From contig NZ_CP011412.1 of NCBI RefSeq assembly GCF_001007875.1, positions 3,100,001 to 3,164,000 on the forward strand: a stretch of 64,000 bases of DNA, in the 5' to 3' direction. Below the pieces are notes generated by a model. That model did not search any database, was not told the DNA's origin, and saw only the letters and a program-made list of their open reading frames with translations. Below are positions 8,154-18,393 of the stretch, one piece after another. How positions within the stretch are numbered: position 1 is the stretch's first letter; each line of letters opens with the position of its first letter. Position numbers and translations under genes: made by a program. Source of the stretch: Sedimenticola thiotaurini. GTDB taxonomy: Bacteria; Pseudomonadota; Gammaproteobacteria; Chromatiales; Chromatiaceae.

Positions 8154-9061
8154 GTCATTCCGGATGCTAACCGGCCCGTCTGAAGCAGGGCCTTGTAGTC
8201 ACTGTAAAAGCGGGCCATGCGCCCGTATATGGGGCCGGGCCGACCATTTCCAACCGGGTGCCCATCCAGTTCCACCACCGCCGTCACCTCCTTGCTGGAG
8301 CTGGTCACCCAGACCTCGTCTGCACGGTCCAGCATCTGCCGGCTGATCGGGCTTTCACGGCAGGGGAGCTGGTGTTGTTGTGCCAGTTCCAGCACCAGGT
8401 CGCGGGTGATTCCCGGTAGCAAGTGATCGCTCTTGGGCGGGGTGATGATCTGGCCGGCCTGGACGATAAACAGGTTGCTGGCTGCCCCCTCGATGGCAAA
8501 ACCGTCCCGGATCAGGATCGCCTCCGCTGCCCCGCGGTCTTTTGCCTCGCTACGCAGGAGCACATTGGCCAGCAGGGTGATCGCCTTGATATCGCAGTGT
8601 TTCCAACGGGTGTCATCCAGGGTGATCGCCTTGATACCGGTCGCCAGGGTGGTGGCGTCCGGATAGACTGCCGGTTGGGTCATGGCGAACACGGTCGGCT
8701 CGATCCCGCTGGGAATTGCGTGTTCCCGCCGCCCGCTGGAGCCGCGGGTGATCTGCAGATAGATCGATTGATCGGCCCCCGGCAACTGGGCGATCAGCCG
8801 TTCCAGTATCGCCTGCCATTGCGCCCGGTCCAGGGGATTGGGCATGCGGATACCGTGCAGGCTGTTGTCCAGACGCTGCAGGTGGTGCTCCAGCCGAAAC
8901 AGGCGTCCGGCGTAGCAGGGAATCACTTCGTAGACGCCGTCACCGAACAGAAAACCCCGATCCATGACCGAAATCTTACCCTCATCGGGGGGCAGAAAAC
9001 GGCCATTCAGATAGATCTCCGGCGGTCCAGCCGGGCTGCGGTTGTGGCCTACTCCAGCCAT
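8150..9061 (-). CDS. dat: D-amino acid aminotransferase (class IV)
   Basis: The 303-residue PLP enzyme of the fold-type IV group is closest in motifs to D-alanine aminotransferase. It shows SVMDRGFLFGDGVYEV (residues 31-46), ITRGSSGRR, the PLP lysine in DIKAITLLANV (Lys159), and FAIEGAASNLF with the conserved glutamate. Such enzymes interconvert D-alanine/2-oxoglutarate and pyruvate/D-glutamate. Branched-chain aminotransferase or aminodeoxychorismate lyase are relatives but fit less well. The start overlaps dacA by 13 bases and the end overlaps ybeD by 4. Its role may matter more here because the nearby murI is broken. Confidence 0.85.
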   Translation of the reverse strand: MAGVGHNRSPAGPPEIYLNGRFLPPDEGKISVMDRGFLFGDGVYEVIPCYAGRLFRLEHHLQRLDNSLHGIRMPNPLDRAQWQAILERLIAQLPGADQSIYLQITRGSSGRREHAIPSGIEPTVFAMTQPAVYPDATTLATGIKAITLDDTRWKHCDIKAITLLANVLLRSEAKDRGAAEAILIRDGFAIEGAASNLFIVQAGQIITPPKSDHLLPGITRDLVLELAQQHQLPCRESPISRQMLDRADEVWVTSSSKEVTAVVELDGHPVGNGRPGPIYGRMARFYSDYKALLQTGRLASGMT

Positions 9062-10202
9062 AGCAGGACGGTATCTTTGACGGTCTGCATCAGACCGCCC
9101 TCCTCAATCGGGTCCAGTGCCACCAGATCCTCTTCCACCACGGTCTCGCCAGCCAGGGAGATGTTCAGTTTGCCCAACGGTTGGCCGGGGCTGACCGGTG
9201 CGATGATTTGTGGCTCGAGCTGCATGCCGGCATTCAGATTCTGATACTGGCCTCTGGGGATGGTGATATAGAGATCCCGGGTCAGACCGAGGCGGAGCTG
9301 CTCCTGACTGCCCTTCCAGACCCGGGTGGTGGTCAGTTTCTCACCGGCACCGTAGAGTCGGTGGGTCTCGTAGAAGCGGAAGCCGTAGTTGAGCAGGGAT
9401 TGGCTCTCCCTGGCCCGGGCATCCTCGCTTTTGGTTCCCATAACCACCGAGATGAGGCGCATGCCATCTTTCTGGGCCGACGCCACCAGACAGTAGCCGG
9501 CGGCTTCGGTATGGCCGGTCTTGACCCCGTCCACCGCATCATCGCGCCACAACAGCTTGTTGCGGTTGTGCTGCTTGATATTGTTGAAGGTGAACTCCTT
9601 GGTGGCGTACCACTTGTAGAGTTCTGGAAACTCCCGGATGGTGGCGCGGGCCACCTGGGCGATGTCCCGCGGTGTGGTGTAGTGCTCGTCGGCCGGCAGG
9701 CCGGTGCTGTTGACGAAGTGGGTATTCACCATCCCCAGGCGTCGGGCGTGGTCGTTCATCAGGTTGGCGAAGGTCTCCTCGCTGCCGGCAATGTGTTCAG
9801 CCAGCGCAACACTGGCATCGTTGCCGGACTGGATAATCATGCCCTTGAGCAGATCTTCCAGGGAGACTTTTTTGCCCACCTCGATAAACATGCGCGAGCC
9901 CGGCGTGCGCCAGGCCTTTTTGCTCACCAGTACCTGATCCTGCAGGGTCACCTGGCCCGCCTCGATCTCTTTCATGACCACGTAGGCGGTCATGATTTTG
10001 GTCAGGCTGGCCGGCTCCAGTCGCTGCTCCGCATTGTTCTCTGCCAGCACATAGCCGCTGTCAAAATCGATCAGCAGGTGGCCCGTGGCGGCGACGCTGG
10101 GGGCGCCGGCACCGGTGCGGCGGCGACCGGCAGCAGGGCGAGCGTCAGAAAGATAAATGCGAGCAGGGAGAGCAGGTTGATTCTGGTGGTGCGTACAAAC
10201 AT
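9049..10202 (-). CDS. dacA: D-alanyl-D-alanine carboxypeptidase (PBP5/6 type), frameshift near N-terminus
   Basis: The enzyme trims the terminal D-alanine of peptidoglycan pentapeptides. The catalytic body is intact: SLTK (SxxK), SGN (SxN), KTG in VKTGHTEAAG, the PBP5 C-terminal beta domain and the amphipathic membrane anchor at the very end. The signal peptide starts at ATG 10202 (MFVRTTRINLLSLLAF) but is one base out of frame with the body. The break maps to the G5 run at 10099-10103 (C5 on the coding strand). Adding one C gives a 384-residue protein reading through PPSVAATGHLLIDFDSGYVLAE, normal for the family. A sequencing error or recent mutation is likely. Without correction, translation from the signal peptide stops early. 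Confidence 0.9.
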
Positions 10203-10380
10203 GGTAGTCCTTATCAGTTACTTGGGCCTGAAGCAGCTAATGACAGCACAAAACGGACGAGGTTCTGTCTGTTGGCGCTCTATTCTAACGCGAATGGCGG
10301 CGCAAAATCGCGGCCAAAGATTGAGGGATTCGGACAACGATCCCGGATCAGCCGTTTCAGGGGCGTTCCGGCTCCTGTGA

Positions 10381-11211
10381 TCAGTCGATGATCACCTGGG
10401 TCTCCATGATACCCAGCCGGGGCAGGCTCTGGCTCAGTTCATCCACCTGTTCGACACTGGCAAGCGGACCGATCTGCACCCGGTACAGCCGCTGTCCCTG
10501 GTTATCGACTTGCTGGATGCGCACCTGCTGGCTCAGTGATCCCGCCAGGCGTTGGCTCAGCTGGTTGGCGTTGTGGCGGCTGCTGAAAGCGCCGACCTGG
10601 ACGAACAGGGCGGGCGGTGCCGGCAGACTGGCCTGGTTGGCCAGGATCACCGGGGACTCCGCCGGAGTCGTCGGGGTGCCCGGATCCAGTGCCCGCACCT
10701 CCACCAGGCCGGTGCCCTCGGCCACGATGCCCAGTTTGGTGGCGGCGGCATAGGAGAGATCTATCAGCCGGTTATCATGGAACGGGCCGCGATCATTCAC
10801 TTTGACAATGGCGCTGCGGCCGTTACGCAGGTTGGTCACCTGCACATAGGTGGGCAGGGGCAGGCTTTTGTGGGCGGCCGTCATGGCATACATGTCATAC
10901 GGCTCACCACTGCTGGTGGAGCGGCCGTGAAATTTAGTGCCATACCAGGAGGCGATGCCACGCTCGATATAACCGCGACTGCTGGGCAACGTATAGTAGC
11001 GTTTCCCCAGCACCACATAGGAGGCCGGGTTGCCCCGCGTGCTCTTCGGCTCCGCCCGTGGCGTGGCATCGGCGATGGTGTTGGGGTCCAGTCGACGGGC
11101 CGGCGCGCTGTCACTGCCGGACAGTACCGGTGCACGACCTGAACAGGCAGTGAGCAGGCCGGCGCAGAGCAGAGCCAGGAGCAGTGATCTGTTTGTCGTG
11201 ACCAGAGACAT
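10381..11211 (-). CDS. rlpA: RlpA septal-ring lytic transglycosylase lipoprotein
   Basis: The 276-residue lipoprotein (lipobox LTAC, Cys23) has a double-psi beta-barrel domain around residues 83-175 with ASWYGTKFHG and VNDRGPF, where the conserved Asp acts in catalysis. A SPOR domain at about 200-276 binds denuded septal glycan. In Pseudomonas RlpA cleaves denuded glycan at septa. The start shares one base with the mltB stop. The 178-base gap to dacA may hold a dacA promoter. Confidence 0.94.
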   Translation of the reverse strand: MSLVTTNRSLLLALLCAGLLTACSGRAPVLSGSDSAPARRLDPNTIADATPRAEPKSTRGNPASYVVLGKRYYTLPSSRGYIERGIASWYGTKFHGRSTSSGEPYDMYAMTAAHKSLPLPTYVQVTNLRNGRSAIVKVNDRGPFHDNRLIDLSYAAATKLGIVAEGTGLVEVRALDPGTPTTPAESPVILANQASLPAPPALFVQVGAFSSRHNANQLSQRLAGSLSQQVRIQQVDNQGQRLYRVQIGPLASVEQVDELSQSLPRLGIMETQVIID

Positions 11212-12215
11212 CAGTTCCCGGACCCCTGTTTTTGTGACCGTATCGCCTGGCTCAGCTGGTAGACCGCCATGGCGTAAAGGTTGCTGTGGTTGTACCGGGT
11301 GATGACGTAGAAGTTATTCAGCCCGAGCCAGAATTCAGACCCCTTGGCACCTTGCAGATGCAGGACGGTCGCCAGGGTATCGGCCGGGAGTGGGGGCTCC
11401 GGCTGGGTCAGGATGCCGGCCGCCACCAGATCCGCCAGCGGGGTAGCCGGTTTTGCCGTCCGCTGGGCCGGTTCGATGTAGAAAGGCTGGCCCGCCTCCA
11501 CGGTATTGGCCGGCAGGACGACCCGCTCGCCTTTGCGCCAGTTGTGTTTGCTGAAGTAGTTGGCCACGCTGCCGATCACATCCTCGGTATCACTCCAGAT
11601 ATCCCGTTTGCCGTCGCCGTTGAAGTCGACCGCATAGCTGAGATAGCTGGTGGGGATGAACTGGGGCATTCCCATGGCGCCGGCGTAGGAGCCAACCGCC
11701 ATGCTGGGCTCCATCTCCTCCTCCATCAGGATCTGTAGGAACGCCTTCAGCTGGTTGCGTCCGAACCGGTAGCGTTTCGGATAGTGGTAGGCCTGGGTGT
11801 AGAGGGCATCAAGGATGCTGATACTGCCTGGCCGTTTTCCGTAGAAGGTTTCGACTCCAATAATGGCAACGATGATCTCCGGCGGAACACCGTAGGTCTG
11901 TTCAGCCCGCTCCAGGGTCTCCTGATGCTGCTTCCAGAAGGCGACGCCCGCGTCGATGCGGTTCTGCTTGAGAAATATGGGCCGGTAGGTTTTCCAGGTA
12001 TGGATGGTTTCGGCCGGACGGTTGAGGCTGTCGATAACCCGCTGGCTGCGGCTGGCTCCCTGCAGCAGTCTGCGCAGGTCTTCGATCGCATAGCCCTTCT
12101 CGGTGGCCAGCTCCTGGAGCAGTGCCTCCGTGTCGGCTGCCGGGGTGGAGGCCATGAGCGGGGTGCAGCACGACAGGATTGCCAGAAAGCCGATTCTTGT
12201 CAGGGTCTTTAGCAT
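11211..12215 (-). CDS. mltB: Membrane-bound lytic murein transglycosylase B
   Basis: The 334-residue SLT_2 family protein cleaves the MurNAc-GlcNAc bond, forming anhydro-muropeptides. The catalytic glutamate is in IGVETFYG (Glu122). Other family segments are AMGMPQFIPTSY and DFNGDGKRDIW. The N-terminus is a signal peptide with a weak lipobox (ILSC, Cys16), so lipidation is possible but not certain. It lies 46 bases downstream of rodA. Confidence 0.94.
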   Translation of the reverse strand: MLKTLTRIGFLAILSCCTPLMASTPAADTEALLQELATEKGYAIEDLRRLLQGASRSQRVIDSLNRPAETIHTWKTYRPIFLKQNRIDAGVAFWKQHQETLERAEQTYGVPPEIIVAIIGVETFYGKRPGSISILDALYTQAYHYPKRYRFGRNQLKAFLQILMEEEMEPSMAVGSYAGAMGMPQFIPTSYLSYAVDFNGDGKRDIWSDTEDVIGSVANYFSKHNWRKGERVVLPANTVEAGQPFYIEPAQRTAKPATPLADLVAAGILTQPEPPLPADTLATVLHLQGAKGSEFWLGLNNFYVITRYNHSNLYAMAVYQLSQAIRSQKQGSGN

Positions 12216-12261
12216 GCCTAGTTCCTTTTGCCTGTATGCGGTGTTGTTCCGTGGCTGCCGA

Positions 12262-13398
12262 TCATGTCGGCAGCAGCTTGCGATGGGTATGTATGGACAT
12301 CAGGATACCGAACCCGGCCATGATGGTCACCAGTGATGTGCCGCCATAGCTGATCAGGGGGAGCGGCACACCGACCACCGGCAGAATCCCGCTGACCATG
12401 CCGGTGTTCACAAACAGGTAGACGAAAAAGACCATGGTAACGGCCCCGCCGAGCAGGCGGCTGAAGGTGTCCTGGGCCTGGGCGGCGATATAGAGGCCGC
12501 GCAGGATAATCACCAGGTAGAGTGTCAGTAACAGCAGTATGCCGATGAAACCGAACTCTTCCGCCAGCACCGCGAAGATAAAATCGGTGGTGCCCTCCGG
12601 CAGGAAGTCCAGATAGGACTGGGTGCCGTTCAGCCAGCCCTTGCCGTACAGTCCGCCGGAGCCGATAGCGATCTTGGACTGAATGATATGGTAGCCGGTG
12701 CCGAGCGGATCCCGCTCCGGATTCAGGAAGGTCAGCACCCGGTTGCGCTGGTAGTCCCGCATGCCCCACTCCCACAGTACCCAGGAGATGGGGATGGCGG
12801 TGATAATCATGCCGCCAATAAAACGCCAGCTGAGTCCGGCCAGAAACAGTACAAAGATGCCTGCGCTGGCCACCAGCAGGGAGGTGCCGAGGTCCGGTTG
12901 TCGCGCGATCAGCAGTACCGGAACCAGGATCATCACGCCGGCAATCATCAGCCGGTTCCAGCGGGGTGGCAGGGATTTCTCGGCCAGGAACCAGGCGATC
13001 ATCATGGGCACCGCCAGTTTGACCAGTTCGGATGGTTGAAAACGGAACAGCCCCAGATTTAGCCAGCGTTGTGCCCCCTTACCCACCTGGCCGACCACCA
13101 GCACCGCGATCAGCATCAGAATGCCGGCGCCAAACAGCCAGGGCGCCCAGCGGCGCAGCGTGGTGGGCGGTACCTGGGCGACGGCAATCATCACGGCAAA
13201 GGCGATCCCCAGCCGGATCACCTGGCGCTCGATAATCGCCATGTCCTGGCCGCTGGCGCTGTACAGCACCAGCAGGCCGAATCCGCACAGCAGAATCAGC
13301 CCGGTCAGCAGGGGCAGGTCCAGATGAAGATCGGCCAGCAGACCCTCGGCACGGGTCGGGTTGGATTCCGGCAGGCCACTCGGTTTGTAATGGGCCAT
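12262..13398 (-). CDS. rodA: RodA (MrdB) peptidoglycan polymerase
   Basis: The 378-residue SEDS-family glycosyltransferase polymerises lipid II during lateral wall growth, paired with PBP2. About ten hydrophobic segments are visible. The family motifs include GKGAQRWLNLGLFRFQPSEL, the RQPDLGTSLL segment, QSKIAIGSGGLYGKGW and the C-terminal PLPLISYGGTSL. The start overlaps the mrdA stop (TGATG), so the two partner enzymes are coupled. Confidence 0.97.
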   Translation of the reverse strand: MAHYKPSGLPESNPTRAEGLLADLHLDLPLLTGLILLCGFGLLVLYSASGQDMAIIERQVIRLGIAFAVMIAVAQVPPTTLRRWAPWLFGAGILMLIAVLVVGQVGKGAQRWLNLGLFRFQPSELVKLAVPMMIAWFLAEKSLPPRWNRLMIAGVMILVPVLLIARQPDLGTSLLVASAGIFVLFLAGLSWRFIGGMIITAIPISWVLWEWGMRDYQRNRVLTFLNPERDPLGTGYHIIQSKIAIGSGGLYGKGWLNGTQSYLDFLPEGTTDFIFAVLAEEFGFIGILLLLTLYLVIILRGLYIAAQAQDTFSRLLGGAVTMVFFVYLFVNTGMVSGILPVVGVPLPLISYGGTSLVTIMAGFGILMSIHTHRKLLPT

Positions 13399-15242
13399 CA
13401 GTTTGATCCCGGGAGCAGGTAGTGATCCATGATAGTCTTGGCGATGGGTGCTGCCACCGAGCCGCCGTGGCTGCCGTTCTCCACGATCACCGCAACCGCG
13501 ATGCGGGGCGCCTCGGCGGGCGCGAAGGAGACAAACAGAGCGTGATCGTACATTTTCTTATCCAGTTTCTCCTCGTCGTAAGTCTCTTCCTGCTTAATGG
13601 TGAATACCTGCGCCGTGCCGGTTTTGCCGGCGATCTGGTACTGCTCGCTGCGGATGCGGCGGGCGGTTCCCCGTGGCCCCTCCACCACCTGCACCATCGC
13701 CTCGAAAATATCGTCCCAGTGCTCCTCCGATTGCCGGACAATCTGCAACTGCTCGTGGATTGGCTGCTCTTTCGGCGTCGGCTCACCGTTGAACTGGATC
13801 GACTTGACCAGGCGCGGGCGTAGACGGGTGCCACGGCTGGCCAGAGTGGCGGTGGCGCTGGCCAGTTGCAGGGGCGTGGTCAGGAAGTAACCCTGGCCGA
13901 TACCGGTAATGAGGGTTTCGCCCGGGTACCAGGGCTGCTTCCTGTTGCGCTGTTTCCACTCCCGGGATGGGAGCAGTCCGCCCAGTTCCCCGGTGATGTC
14001 GACGCCGGTCTTCTGGCCGAACCCGAACGGGGCCAGATAGTCCGCCAGCATGTCGATGCCCATCTGGTGGGCCAGGTCGTAGTAATAGACATCGCAGGAC
14101 TGGATGATGCTGTCATACAGGTCCACCGCCCCGTGGCCGCCTTTTTTCCAGTCACGGTATTTGTGGGTATGGTTCGGCAGCTGGTAAAAGCCGGGGCAGT
14201 ACTTTTTCTGCGTGGCGGTGATGACGCCGTTCTCCAGTCCGCCCAGACCGATGAAGGGTTTTACCGTGGAGCCGGGGGGATACTGCCCCCGGATGGCCCG
14301 ATTAAACAGCGGTTTGGCGTCGGAGTTCTGCAGGGCGTTGTACTCCTTGGAGGAGATCCCCTCCACGAACAGGTTGGGATCGAAGCCCGGCTTGCTGACC
14401 ATGGCCAGAATATCCCCGGTCTGCGGGTCGATGGCCACCGCCGCGCCGTTCTCCTCGCCAAACGCATCCATGGCCACCCGCTGCAGGGATGAGTCCAGGG
14501 TCAGGTGCAGGTCGGCCCCCGGCACCGGCGGCGTGCTTTCCAGTATGCGGATCACCCGGCCCAGGGCGTTGGTCTCCACCTGTTGCAGCCCCACCTGGCC
14601 GTGCAGCGTCTCCTCATAATATTTCTCAATACCGTTTTTACCGATATGGGTGGTGCCGGAGTAGCTGGAGTTGTCAATGGTCTGCAACTCCTTTTTGTTG
14701 ATCCGGCCGACGTAACCGAGGATGTGTGCCGTCACGTCCTTGAGAGGATACTGCCGGAGCAGTTTGGCACGGATATCCACCCCCGGGAAAAGGTGGCGGT
14801 TAACAGCGAAGCGCGCCACCTCCTCGTCGGTAAGCTGAACACGAATCGGGATGCTCTCAAACCGGCGCTGATGACTCTTCAGCCGTTTGAAACGCTTTCG
14901 GTCGTTGTCGCTGATGGTGATGATCTTGCCCAGCTCCCGTAACGTCCACTCCAGATCCTTGACCCGCTCGGGGATGATCTCCAGGCTGTGTGTGGGTATG
15001 TTCTGAGCCAGGATGACGCCGTTGCGGTCGTAGATCAGACCACGGGTCGGCGGCAGCGGTTCCACCTTCACCCGGTTGTCCCGGGACAGGGTGGTGAAGT
15101 GGGTGTGATCGATAATCTGCAACTGGGCCAGGCGCAGCAGCAGAAGCAGTAACAGCAGCAGGATGATCAGGCTGGCGCTGATGGCCCGTGCCCGGAACAG
15201 ACGGCTCTCGCGCAGATAATCTTTCAGGGTGGTCTGGTACAT
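13398..15242 (-). CDS. mrdA: Penicillin-binding protein 2 (MrdA)
   Basis: The 614-residue class B transpeptidase of the elongasome has one N-terminal membrane helix (about residues 22-42), then the dimerisation region and the transpeptidase domain. The active-site serine motif is PPGSTVKP (Ser324, Lys327), the SxN-like motif is SCD (381-383), and the KTG box is AGKTGTAQ. I use the ATG at 15242, where homology begins (MYQTTLKDYLRESRLF). It sits 4 bases after mreD and is coupled to rodA. Confidence 0.97.
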   Translation of the reverse strand: MYQTTLKDYLRESRLFRARAISASLIILLLLLLLLLRLAQLQIIDHTHFTTLSRDNRVKVEPLPPTRGLIYDRNGVILAQNIPTHSLEIIPERVKDLEWTLRELGKIITISDNDRKRFKRLKSHQRRFESIPIRVQLTDEEVARFAVNRHLFPGVDIRAKLLRQYPLKDVTAHILGYVGRINKKELQTIDNSSYSGTTHIGKNGIEKYYEETLHGQVGLQQVETNALGRVIRILESTPPVPGADLHLTLDSSLQRVAMDAFGEENGAAVAIDPQTGDILAMVSKPGFDPNLFVEGISSKEYNALQNSDAKPLFNRAIRGQYPPGSTVKPFIGLGGLENGVITATQKKYCPGFYQLPNHTHKYRDWKKGGHGAVDLYDSIIQSCDVYYYDLAHQMGIDMLADYLAPFGFGQKTGVDITGELGGLLPSREWKQRNRKQPWYPGETLITGIGQGYFLTTPLQLASATATLASRGTRLRPRLVKSIQFNGEPTPKEQPIHEQLQIVRQSEEHWDDIFEAMVQVVEGPRGTARRIRSEQYQIAGKTGTAQVFTIKQEETYDEEKLDKKMYDHALFVSFAPAEAPRIAVAVIVENGSHGGSVAAPIAKTIMDHYLLPGSN

Positions 15243-15246
15243 GGCC

Positions 15247-15735
15247 TCAGCTGACCTGGAACTTACGGCGCAGATCCCGCAGCACAATGAAGATCCAGGG
15301 CCACAGCAGCATGCCCACCAGCGGTGGCGTCCAGTAGCTGAGCGGCGGTGTGGGCTGACCCACGGCGCCAATGACCCAGAAGGAGAGCAACTTCTCCAGC
15401 AACAGCAGTACCAGGATGGTGAGGGACTGCTGCCAGAGCGGGAACAGGCGGATGCGCTGATGCAGCTCGAAGGTGATATAGGCGATCAGTGCCAGTGGCA
15501 GGGCATGCTGTCCCAGCAGGGTGCCGGACAGCACATCCACCACGATACCCACCAGCCAGCCGACCCCCACGCCAACCCGCTGCGGCAGGGCCATGGTCCA
15601 GTAGATCAATACCAGCGTGTACCACTGGGGGCGCAGCATCTGGGCCCAGTCCGGCAACGGCAGGATAGTCAGTAGCAGGGCGATACAGAAAGTGACAATG
15701 ATGACGGTGGTACCGCTTCTCGGCGTCAGGGTCAT
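15247..15735 (-). CDS. mreD: Rod shape-determining protein MreD
   Basis: The 162-residue integral membrane protein has about five hydrophobic helices and the family segment RPQWYTLVLIYW (residues 35-46). It links MreC and MreB to the wall machinery. The ATG at 15735 overlaps the mreC stop (ATGA), which fixes the start over an upstream in-frame ATG at 15816. Confidence 0.93.
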   Translation of the reverse strand: MTLTPRSGTTVIIVTFCIALLLTILPLPDWAQMLRPQWYTLVLIYWTMALPQRVGVGVGWLVGIVVDVLSGTLLGQHALPLALIAYITFELHQRIRLFPLWQQSLTILVLLLLEKLLSFWVIGAVGQPTPPLSYWTPPLVGMLLWPWIFIVLRDLRRKFQVS

Positions 15736-16622
15736 GGCTCTTCCCCCGGCATCTCTGCGTCGGTCTGGTCGTGCTGCGGTTCCGCTTCGTCCTGGCCGGG
15801 TGGGGAGAGTGTCCACACCAGCAGTGCTTCCCGGGCCCGTTCCAGATGGGCGCTGGGTTGGGCCTTGATCAGGGCAAACGGTTCGCCGGGCTCACGCCGG
15901 ATCGAGGTGACGGTGGCCACCGGGTAACCGGCGGGGAAACGTCCCCCCAGTCCCGAGGTGACCAGCAGGTCGCCCACCTCTATATCGGCATTGTTCGGCA
16001 GATTGGGCAGTTCCAGCTCATCATTGCGCCCGGTGCCGATCGCCACAGTACGCAGGCCGTTGCGGTTCACCTGAATCGGCAGGGCATGGCTTGCGTCGGT
16101 GATCATCAGAACCGAGGCCGTGAAGCGGTTGACATGCACCACCTGGCCCATGACGGCATTGGCATGCAGCACCGGCTGACCCTTGTAGATGCCGGAGCTG
16201 GAGCCCTTGTTGAGCAGTACCAGCTGCCGGTAGGGGTCCATGTCGACGGCGATCAGCTCCGCAATCAGTACCCGGTCGCCGAGTTTGAACGATGAGTCGA
16301 GCAGGTCGCGCAGGCGCATGTTTTCCGCTTCCAGCGCCGCCAGCTTCTGCTGGCGTCCCTGCAGCAGCAGGTTCTCCCGATGCAGTTCCCGGTTCTCCTC
16401 CTGCAGGCGTGCCCGGGTGGCGAACGCCTCTGATGCCCAGTAGCCCACCGCAATGGGCATGTTGGCGACGTACTGCAGTGGGTAGGTGATGGTGGAAAGG
16501 AGTGAGCGGACCGCTTCCAGGTGATGCTGGCGATGATCCACAATCATCAGGGCGAGCGAAACCACCACGGCCAGCAAAACGCGGATACGGATAGACGGAC
16601 CTTGTGTAAAGATCGGCTTAAT
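15732..16622 (-). CDS. mreC: Rod shape-determining protein MreC, probable ATT start
   Basis: The 296-residue periplasmic scaffold has one membrane helix (about 14-31), a coiled coil (about 70-115) and two beta domains with ALPIQVNRNGLR and VTSGLGGRFPAGYPVA; the C-terminus is low-complexity and acidic. No ATG or GTG gives a normal N-terminus. ATT at 16622 followed by KPIFTQGPSIRIRVLLA aligns residue for residue with the E. coli MreC start (MKPIFSRGPS). An in-frame TGA lies just upstream, and AGAGAGG sits about 10 bases before the ATT. A TTG at 16577 would start inside the membrane helix and lose the charged N-terminus. It lies 44 bases after mreB. Confidence 0.9.
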   Translation of the reverse strand: MKPIFTQGPSIRIRVLLAVVVSLALMIVDHRQHHLEAVRSLLSTITYPLQYVANMPIAVGYWASEAFATRARLQEENRELHRENLLLQGRQQKLAALEAENMRLRDLLDSSFKLGDRVLIAELIAVDMDPYRQLVLLNKGSSSGIYKGQPVLHANAVMGQVVHVNRFTASVLMITDASHALPIQVNRNGLRTVAIGTGRNDELELPNLPNNADIEVGDLLVTSGLGGRFPAGYPVATVTSIRREPGEPFALIKAQPSAHLERAREALLVWTLSPPGQDEAEPQHDQTDAEMPGEEP

Positions 16623-16666
16623 AGGGGATCAGCCTCTCTGCTTCCTGATCGGTGCCTGACGGCAGA

Positions 16667-18055
<1,389 letters not shown>

Positions 18056-18343
18056 ATGTCGCTGGAAAGATCCGATGTCGAGAAGATTGCCCACCTGGCC
18101 CGTCTTGCCGTGAGTGAGGAGGAGCTGGATGCAGTCACCTCTGATCTGTCAAATATTCTGCACCTGGTGGCGCAGATGGAATCGGTGGACACCACCGGGG
18201 TGGAGCCGATGGCCCATCCACTGCACATGGCCCAGCGACTGCGGGCAGATGAGGTGCGGGAGGTGGATCAGCGGGACAAGTTCCAGTCGATCGCACCGCT
18301 GACCGAAGATGGACTCTACCTGGTTCCCCGGGTGATAGAGTGA
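18056..18343 (+). CDS. gatC: Asp/Glu-tRNA amidotransferase subunit C
   Basis: The 95-residue GatC stabilises the GatA-GatB interface in the amidotransferase that converts Glu-tRNA(Gln) or Asp-tRNA(Asn) to the amide form. Family segments are [17 protein letters not shown] and the C-terminal [13 protein letters not shown]. The ATG at 18056 has GAGG upstream; an earlier in-frame ATG at 17993 would add unrelated residues. The order gatC-gatA-gatB forms an operon. Confidence 0.96.
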   Translation: MSLERSDVEKIAHLARLAVSEEELDAVTSDLSNILHLVAQMESVDTTGVEPMAHPLHMAQRLRADEVREVDQRDKFQSIAPLTEDGLYLVPRVIE

Positions 18344-18393
18344 GTATAGTCTCCGCAACGCGGGCAAGTGTAAGAAATTGATGGGTAGAGTGC

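Noticed and set aside
9181-10380. A 399-codon plus-strand open frame opposite dacA and dat
   Set aside because: Shadow of the real minus-strand genes; the dacA active-site motifs are clear on the minus strand.
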